From the NCBI RefSeq assembly GCF_935822925.1, contig NZ_CAKXZS010000015.1, forward strand, positions 1 to 64,000: a stretch of 64,000 nt of DNA. Direction: 5' to 3'. This document shows, piece by piece, positions 55,644 through 63,335 of this stretch; the first letter of the stretch is position 1, and every line of letters starts with the position of its first letter. Source of the DNA: Mesorhizobium ventifaucium (lineage in GTDB: Bacteria; Pseudomonadota; Alphaproteobacteria; Rhizobiales; Rhizobiaceae). The notes under the pieces are model-generated. The model worked only from the letters and a program-made list of their open reading frames with translations, did not search any database and was not told the DNA's origin. The position numbers and the translations under genes are program-made.

Positions 55644-55760
55644 TCCAAAATCCTAAAGTAGCGGCGTCAGGTTTTCCCCTTTGTTAACCCGCTTCGCTGT
55701 AGCTTTCCGACGAAGTTCCTCGCATCACCGCGCGGAATGCCAAACGGGGTGTAGGCAGTC

Positions 55761-56378
55761 ATGAGGTCAGCGGCGGTCGACACCGCGCCGTCCCAAGCTG
55801 AAAGGCGTAACTTTCAGCGCGTCCGCGTGAAGATCTACGGACGCTTCATGCTGGAGGATCGCACCGAACATCCGTGCCAGGTGGTCGACATGTCGCCGGG
55901 CAATGTAGCGCTTCGCACCGAGCGCATCGGCATGCCGGGCGAGAAAGTCATCGCTTATATCGATCACATCGGCCGCATCGAAGGCGTCGTCACCCGCATC
56001 TTGCAGGACGGTTTCGCGATGACGGTCATCGCGTCGGAACGCAAGAAGGACAAGCTTGCAGCGCAATTGACCTGGCTTGCCAACAAGCACGAGCTCGATC
56101 TGCCGGAAGACCGCCGCCACGAACGCGTGTCGCCGCGCAATCCGAACAGCGTGCTTCAACTCGGCGATGGGCGCCAATACCAGTGCCGCATCATCGACCT
56201 GTCGCTTTCGGGCGCCGCCGTCGAGATCGACGTCAAGCCGGCGATCGGCATCCAGGTCATGCTGGGCACCATGCGCGGCCAGGTGGTGCGCCATTTCGAG
56301 GACGGCATCGCCATCGAGTTCGCGGTCATCCAGCGGCCAGAAACGCTCGATTCCGAATTCAACGCATCCGGCACCTGA
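55761..56378 (+). CDS. Protein with two PilZ domains
   Basis: A 205-residue cytosolic protein with two PilZ-like domains: QAERRNFQRVRVKIYGRFML...CQVVDMSPGNVALRTE, and DRRHERVSPRNPNSVLQLGD...CRIIDLSLSGAAVEID. In the second domain RRHER and DLSLSGA approximate the RxxxR and (D/N)xSxxG c-di-GMP-binding signatures; the first has RRNFQR and DMSPGNV. So it is a likely c-di-GMP effector. It follows the PAS gene on the same strand. Confidence 0.88.
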   Translation: MRSAAVDTAPSQAERRNFQRVRVKIYGRFMLEDRTEHPCQVVDMSPGNVALRTERIGMPGEKVIAYIDHIGRIEGVVTRILQDGFAMTVIASERKKDKLAAQLTWLANKHELDLPEDRRHERVSPRNPNSVLQLGDGRQYQCRIIDLSLSGAAVEIDVKPAIGIQVMLGTMRGQVVRHFEDGIAIEFAVIQRPETLDSEFNASGT

Positions 56379-56403
56379 CAAACAACAAACATTCCCGCAA
56401 TCG

Positions 56404-56432
56404 AACCGGCCCATTTCGGGTGGTTTTTTTGT
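56404..56432 (+). terminator. Possible rho-independent terminator after the PilZ gene
   Basis: AACCGGCCC-ATTT-CGGGTGGTT with mismatches, followed by seven Ts. Confidence 0.45.
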
Positions 56433-56642
56433 TGTCTCGCGCCGGCCGACGCGGCCTGCCACCGATGCCGCGCCAAGGCGCCGCGCCGCTGTAATCCCCG
56501 CGAAAACGCCTCAAAAATTTTATACTGAAATGTTTCAAATTTTATGTTTATTCTATAGGCGTTTTACTTAATGTCTACTTCGAGCCTTTGCGTCGAATAA
56601 ATCCAATCGTGTCATTGTCTCCTCAAACGGGGAGACTGGACG

Positions 56643-57251
56643 ATGAAGAAGACAAGGGGCAAGCTGTTGCTCTTGGCAATGGCGACGCAGCTTACCGCCT
56701 GGGGAACAGCGTATGCAGCGGGACCTGCCTTCATGCACACCGGCAGCCGCACCACACAGCCGGTCGGCCATTACGAGTTCTGCCAGAAGATTCCGCAGGA
56801 ATGCAATCAGCGGACGCCGAAGCGGGCGCCAATCGAGCTGACCCGCAAGCTGTGGGCGAAGATCGTGAGCATCAACAATTCGGTCAACACCAGAATCACG
56901 CCGCGCACCGATATGGAACTGTGGGGCAAGGAAGAGGTCTGGTCCTATTCCAACAGCGAATTCGGCGACTGCGAGGACTATGCGCTGGAAAAGCGCCGCG
57001 CGTTGATGAGCATCGGCGTTCCGGCCGGCGACCTGCTGATGACGGTTGCGCGCCAGCCGAACGGAGACGGCCACGCGGTGCTGACCGTGCGCACCAGCCT
57101 CGGAGAGTTCATCCTCGATAATCTCGAAACCAGGGTGCTGTCCTGGACCAATACCGACTACACCTACCTGAAGCGCCAATCGAGCCAGAATTCGGGCGCT
57201 TGGGTAACGATCAACGACGGCCGCTCCGGCGCGGTTGCCAGCGTCCGCTAA
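56643..57251 (+). CDS. Bacterial transglutaminase-like cysteine proteinase (BTLCP, DUF920)
   Basis: A 202-residue periplasmic protein. The signal peptide (LLLLAMATQLTAWGTAYA) is followed by the BTLCP fold: the catalytic Cys in SEFGDCEDYALEKRRAL (about residue 115), His in NGDGHAVLTVRT and Asp in EFILDNLETRVLSW. Such proteins sit near adhesin or c-di-GMP systems (LapG relatives), and the PilZ gene immediately upstream fits this. Two terminators follow. Confidence 0.9.
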   Translation: MKKTRGKLLLLAMATQLTAWGTAYAAGPAFMHTGSRTTQPVGHYEFCQKIPQECNQRTPKRAPIELTRKLWAKIVSINNSVNTRITPRTDMELWGKEEVWSYSNSEFGDCEDYALEKRRALMSIGVPAGDLLMTVARQPNGDGHAVLTVRTSLGEFILDNLETRVLSWTNTDYTYLKRQSSQNSGAWVTINDGRSGAVASVR

Positions 57252-57263
57252 GGACGCGACGCA

Positions 57264-57309
57264 AAAACCCGGTCGAGCCCCACCTCCCCGTCCCCAACGA
57301 CCGGGTTTT
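57264..57309 (+). terminator. Terminator hairpin after the BTLCP gene
   Basis: AAAACCCGGTCG and CGACCGGGTTTT pair around a 22-base loop. Confidence 0.75.
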
Positions 57310-57310
57310 A

Positions 57311-57345
57311 GGAGCCGGCCCCGTCCCCGGGCCGGCTCCACTTTT
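57311..57345 (+). terminator. Second, stronger terminator
   Basis: GGAGCCGGCCC-CGTCCCC-GGGCCGGCTCC followed by ACTTTT. Confidence 0.85.
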
Positions 57346-57360
57346 CGGGGGCAAGCAGTC

Positions 57361-57528
57361 CTATCGCCCGGCAAGAGCGTCCAACAGTGCCCTCATTTCG
57401 CTACTCAGATTTTCGCGGCTTTCAAGCCAGGTGCGTTGATTGCAGTAGAGATGCTCTTCGACGACAACTTCTTCCCGCATAAACCCATTGTCACGCAAAA
57501 CTGCCATCCAAAACACAAAGTCACGCAT
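57361..57528 (-). CDS. Possible small protein of the HEPN cluster (55 aa)
   Basis: The frame from the ATG at 57528 reads MRDFVFWMAVLRDNGFMREE, then LYCNQRTWLESRENLSSEMR and ends ALLDALAGR, with protein-like composition. No ribosome-binding site is seen and an opposing plus-strand frame exists. It would be the third gene of the accessory cluster. Confidence 0.35.
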   Translation of the reverse strand: MRDFVFWMAVLRDNGFMREEVVVEEHLYCNQRTWLESRENLSSEMRALLDALAGR

Positions 57529-57675
57529 GGACACTTGGCGCGAAGCCGACAAATGGGACAAAGAGCAACGCACGAATGAAATCCAGTCCTACCGGTTCGA
57601 CCGTCCGCTGATTGACGAAGGATGGCAGAAATTAGTTTCAGGTGATGTCAGCCGTGACGTTCAGGCAATTTGGCT

Positions 57676-58104
57676 TCACTCGGACCTCCGCGCAAGCCTG
57701 CACATCAAAATTGCGGTGGGGCGCTTTGCTCGGTAACGCTGGTAGTAGGGTTGCCAGCGCGGAGACAGACGCTGTTCTGCTGAGACGTATGGCCCTTCCC
57801 AATCAGCAGTCCCTGCTGCGTAGTATAGAGCTTGGGCGAGTTCTACCCAGGTGGCTTCCATTCGCTCTTTATTGTCGTGCTCCACGAATATCGTATCGGC
57901 AATGTCTTCAAAGGCCCGATAAACGGCTTGGCTTGGGCTAAGCTGCATTCGCTTTCCATGCACTCGCCAGTAAGCCTTTTTCTCGTCAATCCGTCTTCCC
58001 CGACGCCAGCCGATGTCTGGCAGCTTCAAGAACATTGAATTATGCTGCCAAGTCTGATCGAACTTGTCGTGCCAAAAGACCGAGTTGCGAATGCGCTCAA
58101 ACAT
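57676..58104 (-). CDS. Unknown protein next to the HEPN gene (142 aa)
   Basis: A 142-residue soluble protein with many aromatic and charged residues: FERIRNSVFWHDKFDQTWQH, KLPDIGWRRGRRIDEKKAYW, AVYRAFEDIADTIFVEHDNK and MEATWVELAQALYYAAGTAD. It starts two bases after the HEPN-type gene and is almost surely cotranscribed with it. I recognise no family. The helical middle part and tight linkage could mean it is an antitoxin, substrate adaptor or second effector, but that is speculation. Confidence 0.6.
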   Translation of the reverse strand: MFERIRNSVFWHDKFDQTWQHNSMFLKLPDIGWRRGRRIDEKKAYWRVHGKRMQLSPSQAVYRAFEDIADTIFVEHDNKERMEATWVELAQALYYAAGTADWEGPYVSAEQRLSPRWQPYYQRYRAKRPTAILMCRLARRSE

Positions 58105-58106
58105 GA

Positions 58107-58891
58107 TCAGATCAAGGTCTTTGTAATCTTGCGAACCCCTTCGATTAATACCAGCACTTCCTCTTTAGTGGGTTCCGCTTGCTTCTTGTGATCGCATTTG
58201 TTCCGCAAATCGCCGAGATGTTGAACAAAGCGCCACTGCGCCACATCCGCTATTGAGGCCGCTTTCAGCGCATCGTTAAGGTCGAAAATTGCAGGATCTT
58301 TCTTTTTGGGAGAAACCTCGTGGCGGTCGCAAACTGCCGACAAGTGTCCCTCCAACACCACTCCGGCCATGGCGCCGGCCCCCGCTGGAAGCCATTTTTG
58401 TTCAGTATCTCAGCTTGTTCAAGCTCATCGTCCAACAGGTCAGCGTGAAGCAAAGTCTTGATATCGTAGAGCGTTGATGCGAACCGTCCCAACAGGCCAG
58501 CAACCATGTTGTACTGCTGGTACATCGGATTGATCCCGTGTTTTGGCTCTGCCAAGATATTTCCACCCCGGCCAACTGAGGTTCCCCGAAGGGCATCGCT
58601 GATCGTATAGTTCGACCATAGTATCTCTTTTCGTGCCGTTTTTGGCGAGTAGTAAGCTCGAAAGTCGTCCATTCGCTCGGGCAAAATCTGCGAAATCAGT
58701 GCGAGGCTTTCTGAATACCAACCTTGATAGGCAGAGTGAAAATCAGGAAGCTTCTTTAGTTCGTCTTCCGACATGTCAGTGATTGAGGGAATTTCTTTTT
58801 CATAAAGCCTCTGCATGGACAGTGTCAGTTTCCCGCCTTGCCTGACCAGCCTCTCCAAGTCTTTTTGATATCGCTCAATATTGGATGGCAC
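58107..58891 (-). pseudogene. HEPN-type protein, frameshifted
   Basis: Two frames join into one protein of about 260 residues. The first starts at GTG 58891 (GGGGAGGA upstream), reads PSNIERYQKDLERLVRQGGK, and runs through LPDFHSAYQGWYSESLALIS to ILNKNGFQRG. The second continues AMAGVVLEGHLSAVCDRHEV to the end HLGDLRNKCDHKKQAEPTKE and KITKTLI. RNKCDH fits the Rx4-6H motif of HEPN ribonucleases. One base is missing at the five-C run 58379-58383. HEPN proteins are common in toxin and phage-defence loci; here the ligand and partner are unknown. The gene abuts the end of the gamma-carbonic anhydrase gene. Confidence 0.7.
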
Positions 58892-58908
58892 CTGCGTTCC
58901 TCCCCATA

Positions 58909-59460
58909 TCACGATCTGGCACTGAGGCTGACCACAGACTTTTTTAATCCCGCCTTGAAGCGTTTGCCGTTGGCAACGTAGTGCGCGGCCGAAGCGCGCA
59001 GGCTTGCGACCGCGGCATCGTCCAGCTCTCGCATCAAACGCGCGGGCGAGCCGATGATCAGCGAATTATCGGGAAATTCCATGCCTTCGGTGATCAGTGC
59101 GCCGGCGCCGACCAGCGAGTTCTTGCCGATCTTCGCGCCGTTCAGCACGATGGCGCCCATGCCGATCAGGCTGTTGTCGCCGATCGTGCACCCATGCAGC
59201 AAGGCGCGATGGCCGATCGTGCAGCCTTGCCCGATGGTCAGGGGAAAGCCTTCATCGGTGTGCATGACCGTGTTCTCCTGCACATTGGTGTCGGCGCCGA
59301 TAACGATCGGCTCGTTGTCGCCGCGAATGACGACGCCGAACCAGAAGCCTGCGTTGCGGCCGACCCTGATATCGCCGATCAGGGTGGCGTCGGGCGCGAT
59401 CCAATTGCTGTCCGTGTCCTCGAAAACGGGGGCTTTTCCGTCGATTGCATAGAGCGGCAT
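58909..59460 (-). CDS. Gamma-carbonic anhydrase-family protein
   Basis: A 183-residue left-handed beta-helix protein. The hexapeptide repeats (WIAPDATLIGDIRVGRNAGF, TIGHRALLHGCTIGDNSLIG, AIVLNGAKIGKNSLVGAGAL) and the zinc histidines in NTVMHTDEG and IGHRALLHGC are present. Members are often annotated as YrdA/PaaY or gamma-carbonic anhydrase; activity varies. GGGAG precedes the ATG at 59460. The HEPN gene follows downstream. Confidence 0.92.
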   Translation of the reverse strand: MPLYAIDGKAPVFEDTDSNWIAPDATLIGDIRVGRNAGFWFGVVIRGDNEPIVIGADTNVQENTVMHTDEGFPLTIGQGCTIGHRALLHGCTIGDNSLIGMGAIVLNGAKIGKNSLVGAGALITEGMEFPDNSLIIGSPARLMRELDDAAVASLRASAAHYVANGKRFKAGLKKSVVSLSARS

Positions 59461-59479
59461 TTTTCTCTCCCGATTCGTC

Positions 59480-59824
59480 TCACGCTGAAAAGTCACCCGA
59501 ACCTAGGAGCATGCCCGCCCGGGATCCAATGTCGATCAGCACGACGCCCAACGCCAACGCCCAGATCGTCGCGGTGCAACCGCAAGAGATCAGCGCCGGG
59601 GCGGAAATGCGGCCTCGCCGCCAGGCGTCGAGGGCTTCATTGGCGAACATCAAAGGTCCGGCGCAAGCCGTCGCGACGAGCGAGCGCAGTACATGCGCCG
59701 GCGACACATAGGGCTCGACGAAGGCGAGTCGGCGGCCCGATATCAGTTCCATAGCCGATCCGGCCAGGCCGCACGCCGTCAGCCCAACCATAAAAGCAAA
59801 GAGTGTGTGTTCGACCGGACCCAT
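59480..59824 (-). CDS. Small membrane protein (114 aa), unknown function
   Basis: Three or four hydrophobic segments: TLFAFMVGLTACGLAGSAME, LRSLVATACAGPLMFANEAL and ATIWALALGVVLIDIGS. GGAAGG precedes the ATG at 59824. A long upstream extension of this frame overlaps the next gene and is not coding. I do not recognise a characterised family. It is 19 bases from the gamma-carbonic anhydrase start. Confidence 0.7.
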   Translation of the reverse strand: MGPVEHTLFAFMVGLTACGLAGSAMELISGRRLAFVEPYVSPAHVLRSLVATACAGPLMFANEALDAWRRGRISAPALISCGCTATIWALALGVVLIDIGSRAGMLLGSGDFSA

Positions 59825-59965
59825 CTTTACCTTCCATTTACCATGAAATCGCACAGTCGTGTTCGACAGGCCCCGTTGCAAGAGCCGTGCCGCGCCACAT
59901 GTGCCGCCTAAGGACACCGCAAGGGACAGACGCCCTGGGGCAGGCGGCCGAAATTGGGGATCGTG

Positions 59966-60745
59966 ATGAAGCAGGCAGCCACCGCCAACGGTCCGCAACT
60001 CACCGTCGTCGATTCCAAGCTGATGAAGCGGGTGTTCTACGTGTTCGCGGCGCTGGCAGTGCTTTCGGTGACGATCAGCCTTGGCGGCAAATGGTTGGGC
60101 CGCTCGATCGCCATGGCCGGATACACCGACGACACGACCATCCACGAGGTCGTGATCGGCAACAATGTCATCGCCGTGCCGGCTAATGTTATCCGCTTCG
60201 ACGAGGCCCGGCGCGACGGTATCGCCTCGCGCCTCGACCTTTATCTGCGCTATCCCGAGATGGACGGCTACAGCGAGGCTGCCCGCGACGATTTCAACCA
60301 CACCGGATCGAGCAAGAGCATCATCTTTCTGTCGTTCGAACGACAGGTCATGTCGCGTGACATGAGCGGCCGCTTCGCGCCGATCTACAGCGCACTGATC
60401 GTGCAGCCCGGCACACCCGGCCCGGGCGGCACGACGCTCTACGGCTTCAGTGAAAAATCAGGTTATTTCAACGAGGTGCTGGCGGTCGGCAATCGCCGGG
60501 GCAAGGACCCGTTCGTGGCCCGCTGCCTGAGCGGCCCGAGTGGCGCGCAATCGCTGGCGCCCTGCGAACGCGACATTCTGGTCGGCGACAGTCTCAGCCT
60601 CACCTACCGCTTTCCCATGGAATTTCTGGGCGGCTGGCAGGCGCTGGACGCAGCCATCGCCGCCGAGGCTACGCGTATGCTGGAGACAGGGCGCCAGGAT
60701 GATGGGCGAAGCGAACCGCGCGAGGATCCGCTCAGTGACTTTTGA
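59966..60745 (+). CDS. Single-span membrane protein, unknown function
   Basis: A 259-residue protein with one N-terminal span ([19 protein letters not shown], about residues 23-41) and a large periplasmic domain ([57 protein letters not shown]). GGGGA precedes the ATG at 59966; the TTG four codons earlier is less likely. Two cysteines ([18 protein letters not shown]) may form a disulphide. The family looks rhizobial but has no known role. Confidence 0.72.
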   Translation: MKQAATANGPQLTVVDSKLMKRVFYVFAALAVLSVTISLGGKWLGRSIAMAGYTDDTTIHEVVIGNNVIAVPANVIRFDEARRDGIASRLDLYLRYPEMDGYSEAARDDFNHTGSSKSIIFLSFERQVMSRDMSGRFAPIYSALIVQPGTPGPGGTTLYGFSEKSGYFNEVLAVGNRRGKDPFVARCLSGPSGAQSLAPCERDILVGDSLSLTYRFPMEFLGGWQALDAAIAAEATRMLETGRQDDGRSEPREDPLSDF

Positions 60746-61055
60746 GCGCCGTAGCAGCGCATAAGTTGCGCGACGCTGGCGGGACAGCGCCCTGGACAGC
60801 GCCCCCTCTGTCCTGCCGGACATCTCCCCCACAAGGGGGGAGATTGGCAGCTTCGGCGCCCTGCCACACCTACGACGGTGGATATTGGCGAAAGCGGTGG
60901 TGACAGCCGATCTCCCCCCTCGTGGGGGAGATGTCAAGTGGTGGCAAAGAGGGCAGGACAGAGGGGGCGCTGTCCCTCCGGCATCTCGCAAAGTTCCGCA
61001 CCGCCGCAGCGCCTGGAGGTATGGGGCTGCCTGCCGCCAGTCGCAAACTCCCGGC
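60746..61055. repeat. Composite palindromic repeat element (60795-60974)
   Basis: Outer 23-bp arms are perfect (60795-60817 and 60952-60974: GACAGCGCCCCCTCTGTCCT... and its complement). Inner 29-bp arms (60820-60848 and 60906-60934) match with two mismatches. It is a roughly 180-bp hairpin-forming intergenic element. The rest of this spacer shows no gene. Fragments of the same arms occur at 63272-63303 and a variant at 5646-5700. Confidence 0.85.
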
Positions 61056-61259
61056 TCAGGCCAGATCGATGTCAAGGATCGCCATCGAGAAATTATAGTC
61101 GCCGTCGTCCTCGTCCTTGAAGACGATGCCGAGGAATTCGTCGCCGACATAGACCTCGGCCGAATCGTCCTTGCGCGGCCGCGCCTTCACTTCAAGCTTG
61201 GGGTTCTGGAAGACGCGCTTGAAATAGGCGTCCAGCTTTCTGATTTCGTCCGGCTTCAA
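61056..61259 (-). CDS. DUF3126 family protein
   Basis: A 67-residue protein of the alphaproteobacterial DUF3126 family: [40 protein letters not shown] and the ending MAILDIDLA. The TTG at 61259 is preceded by GGAGAAG at a good distance and gives the family start; the ATG-like longer frame would add about 30 residues without homology. It lies downstream of cysE on the same strand. Function unknown. Confidence 0.88.
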   Translation of the reverse strand: MKPDEIRKLDAYFKRVFQNPKLEVKARPRKDDSAEVYVGDEFLGIVFKDEDDGDYNFSMAILDIDLA

Positions 61260-61394
61260 AAGTCTTCTCCGATCGTCGGTCTTGCTCGTTGAGCGCGCTT
61301 CTGGCACGTCGACAATGGCGATGTAAAGGCAAGCTGGCGAGAGAACCAAGGCAATCGCTTGAGGTTTGCGCGCCCCTCATTGCCCTGCCGGGCA

Positions 61395-61422
61395 TTTCTC
61401 CCCGTATAGTGACGGGGAGAAA
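61395..61422. repeat. Short perfect palindrome between cysE and the DUF3126 gene
   Basis: TTTCTCCCCGT-ATAGTG-ACGGGGAGAAA, 11-bp arms. It has no T-run and resembles dispersed rhizobial intergenic palindromes. Confidence 0.75.
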
Positions 61423-61541
61423 GACGCCTTTGCAAAGGATTTCGCCAATCTGCAGCGCTGCGGAAAGGATGCCGACGTCGCGGCCAGCCCCTTCTCTCCC
61501 TATGCGCCGACGTCCGACGCGATGAGCCCCTGCCCGAGCGT

Positions 61542-62393
61542 TCAGATATCGAAGCTGACGACGTGGTCCATCGACTGCGACGGCAAAAGCTGGTCCATCT
61601 GCCGCGAAGGCTGGTCGCAGCCGGTCTCACCGACGACGCGGGCCGGCACGCCGGCAACCGTCTTGTTGTGCGGCACCGGCGACAGCACCACCGAGCCTGC
61701 CGCGATCTTCGAGCAATGGCCGACTTCGATGTTGCCGAGGATCTTGGCGCCGGCGCCGATCAGCACGCCATAGCGGATCTTGGGATGGCGATCGCCGCCG
61801 GCCTTGCCGGTGCCGCCCAGCGTAACGCCGTGCAGGATCGACACGTCGTCCTCGATTACCGCCGTCTGGCCGACGACGAGGCCGGTGGCGTGGTCGAGGA
61901 AGATGCCCTTGCCGATCCGGGCGGCCGGGTTGATGTCGGTCTGGAACACCGAGGAAGACCGGCTCTGCAGATAGAGGGCGAAATCCTGGCGGCCCTGGTT
62001 CCATAGCCAATGCGCCAGCCGGTGGGTCTGGATGGCATGAAATCCCTTGAAATAGAGCACCGGCATGATGAAGCGGTCGCAGGCCGGATCGCGGTCGTAA
62101 TAGGCCTGAATGTCGACACGCACCGTCGACGCCCAATCCTTGTCATCGGCTGCCATCGCCTTGAACGTCTGGCGGATGAGATCGGAACCGATATCCTGAT
62201 GGGCGAGCCGCTCTGCCAGCCGATGGATGACCGCTTCCTCCAGGCTTTCCTGGTTGAGGATGGTCGAATAGAGAAACGCCGCCAGCAGCGGATCGCGGTT
62301 GACCGCCTCCATCGCTTCGTCGCGGATCGAGCGCCAGATCGGGTCGATCGGCTTCACCATGGACGGGCGGGTAATCGTAACGCTGTTCATCAA
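61542..62393 (-). CDS. cysE: Serine O-acetyltransferase
   Basis: A 283-residue enzyme making O-acetylserine from serine and acetyl-CoA, the first step of cysteine synthesis. The N-terminal helical domain (DPIWRSIRDEAMEAVNRDPL) is followed by the hexapeptide left-handed helix with DINPAARIGKGIFLDHATGL, the catalytic His regions and VSILHGVTLGGTGKAGGDRH. The tail ends ..SFDI, consistent with the CysK-binding Ile terminus. Length is normal for the longer rhizobial form. Confidence 0.95.
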   Translation of the reverse strand: MMNSVTITRPSMVKPIDPIWRSIRDEAMEAVNRDPLLAAFLYSTILNQESLEEAVIHRLAERLAHQDIGSDLIRQTFKAMAADDKDWASTVRVDIQAYYDRDPACDRFIMPVLYFKGFHAIQTHRLAHWLWNQGRQDFALYLQSRSSSVFQTDINPAARIGKGIFLDHATGLVVGQTAVIEDDVSILHGVTLGGTGKAGGDRHPKIRYGVLIGAGAKILGNIEVGHCSKIAAGSVVLSPVPHNKTVAGVPARVVGETGCDQPSRQMDQLLPSQSMDHVVSFDI

Positions 62394-62470
62394 TGGTCTC
62401 CGGCCATCTGGTGTCTCCGGCTTGGCGCTTGCCTATTCTCCGGCCGCATTCTGCGTATGATACAGACGAT

Positions 62471-62511
62471 GCGCATGTGCCAAAACCGCTGCGCGCTTTT
62501 GGGCGACATGC
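62471..62511. repeat. Dispersed palindromic repeat (copy C, short form)
   Basis: GCGCATGTGCCAAAACCGCTGCGCGCTTTTGGGCGACATGC pattern: CATGT...CCAAAA and TTTTGG...ACATG pair. It lacks the internal segment of the copies at 26463 and 53759. Confidence 0.7.
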
Positions 62512-62566
62512 TCTATAAGCCAGATCATAGCACGGTTGAACTCAATTTTCCTTAGTGCTTTGTCAA

Positions 62567-63196
62567 ATGGATTTGGTTCACGGAAATTCAAGCGGCCATG
62601 GAAACGAAGCCTTGATCGACGAGCCGCTGAAGAATGAGCTTTCCGCGCTCTACCGGGCCGAAGGCCGCCACTATCACAGCCTTGCCCATATCGAGGCGAT
62701 GCTGGTGCTGGCCGGCCATTATCGGGCATCGTTGCACGACCCCGAGGCGGTCGAGGCGGCGATCTGGTTCCACGACGCCATCTACGACAGCCGGGCCAAG
62801 GACAACGAGGCCAGGAGTGCCGCCCTTGCCGAGAAAAAGCTCGCCGGCCGCACCGATGAACAGCGCCTTGGCCGCGTCACGGCGATGATATCAGCCACCG
62901 CCACGCATGAATTGCCGCAGTTTGACGACGAGAATGCCGTCCGCGACGCAGCGCTGTTCCTCGACATGGACCTGGCGATCCTGGGTGCGCCGCCTGATGC
63001 GTTCGACGCCTATGAACAGGCGGTGCGCCGCGAATATGGCTGGGTGGAGGAGCCGATGTGGCGCGCCGGCCGCAGTGCTGTTCTGAAGGGCTTCCTAGCC
63101 CGCCCGCATATCTTCCACACCGAGGAATTCCGGCATCGGTTCGAGGCTCAGGCTCGGCAAAACATGGCGCGGTCGATCGAAGCGCTCGGGGCATGA
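62567..63196 (+). CDS. HD-domain-like metal-dependent phosphohydrolase family protein
   Basis: A 209-residue protein of the predicted metal-dependent HD superfamily. YHSLAHIEAMLVLAGHYR, EAAIWFHDAIYDSRAKDNEA with the His-Asp pair, and AMISATATHEL carry the expected ligands; the later LFLDMDLAILGAPPDAFDAY is family-typical. Substrates are unknown. ATG 62567 is the likely start, though a GTG 12 bases earlier is possible and neither has a clear ribosome-binding site. Confidence 0.82.
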   Translation: MDLVHGNSSGHGNEALIDEPLKNELSALYRAEGRHYHSLAHIEAMLVLAGHYRASLHDPEAVEAAIWFHDAIYDSRAKDNEARSAALAEKKLAGRTDEQRLGRVTAMISATATHELPQFDDENAVRDAALFLDMDLAILGAPPDAFDAYEQAVRREYGWVEEPMWRAGRSAVLKGFLARPHIFHTEEFRHRFEAQARQNMARSIEALGA

Positions 63197-63271
63197 CCTT
63201 ACGCAACTGCTAAAGCGCGTCGCAACCACCGGATCAGCGCGCTGCGATGCAGAACCTTTGATGCCAGAAGG

Positions 63272-63306
63272 ACAGCCCCCTCTGTCCTGCCGGACAGTGG
63301 GGGGCG
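63272..63306. repeat. Fragment of the composite palindrome family
   Basis: CCCCCTCTGTCCTGCCGGACA matches the left arm at about 60802-60822; the following GTGGGGGGCGC is a degenerate right arm. Confidence 0.6.
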
Positions 63307-63335
63307 CGACGGATCGCTACAGATCGGCTTTGCCC

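Noticed and set aside
57488-57736. Plus-strand frame in the HEPN cluster
   Set aside because: Protein-like in part (WREADKWDKEQRTNEIQSYR) but without a ribosome-binding site, and it overlaps the minus-strand genes.
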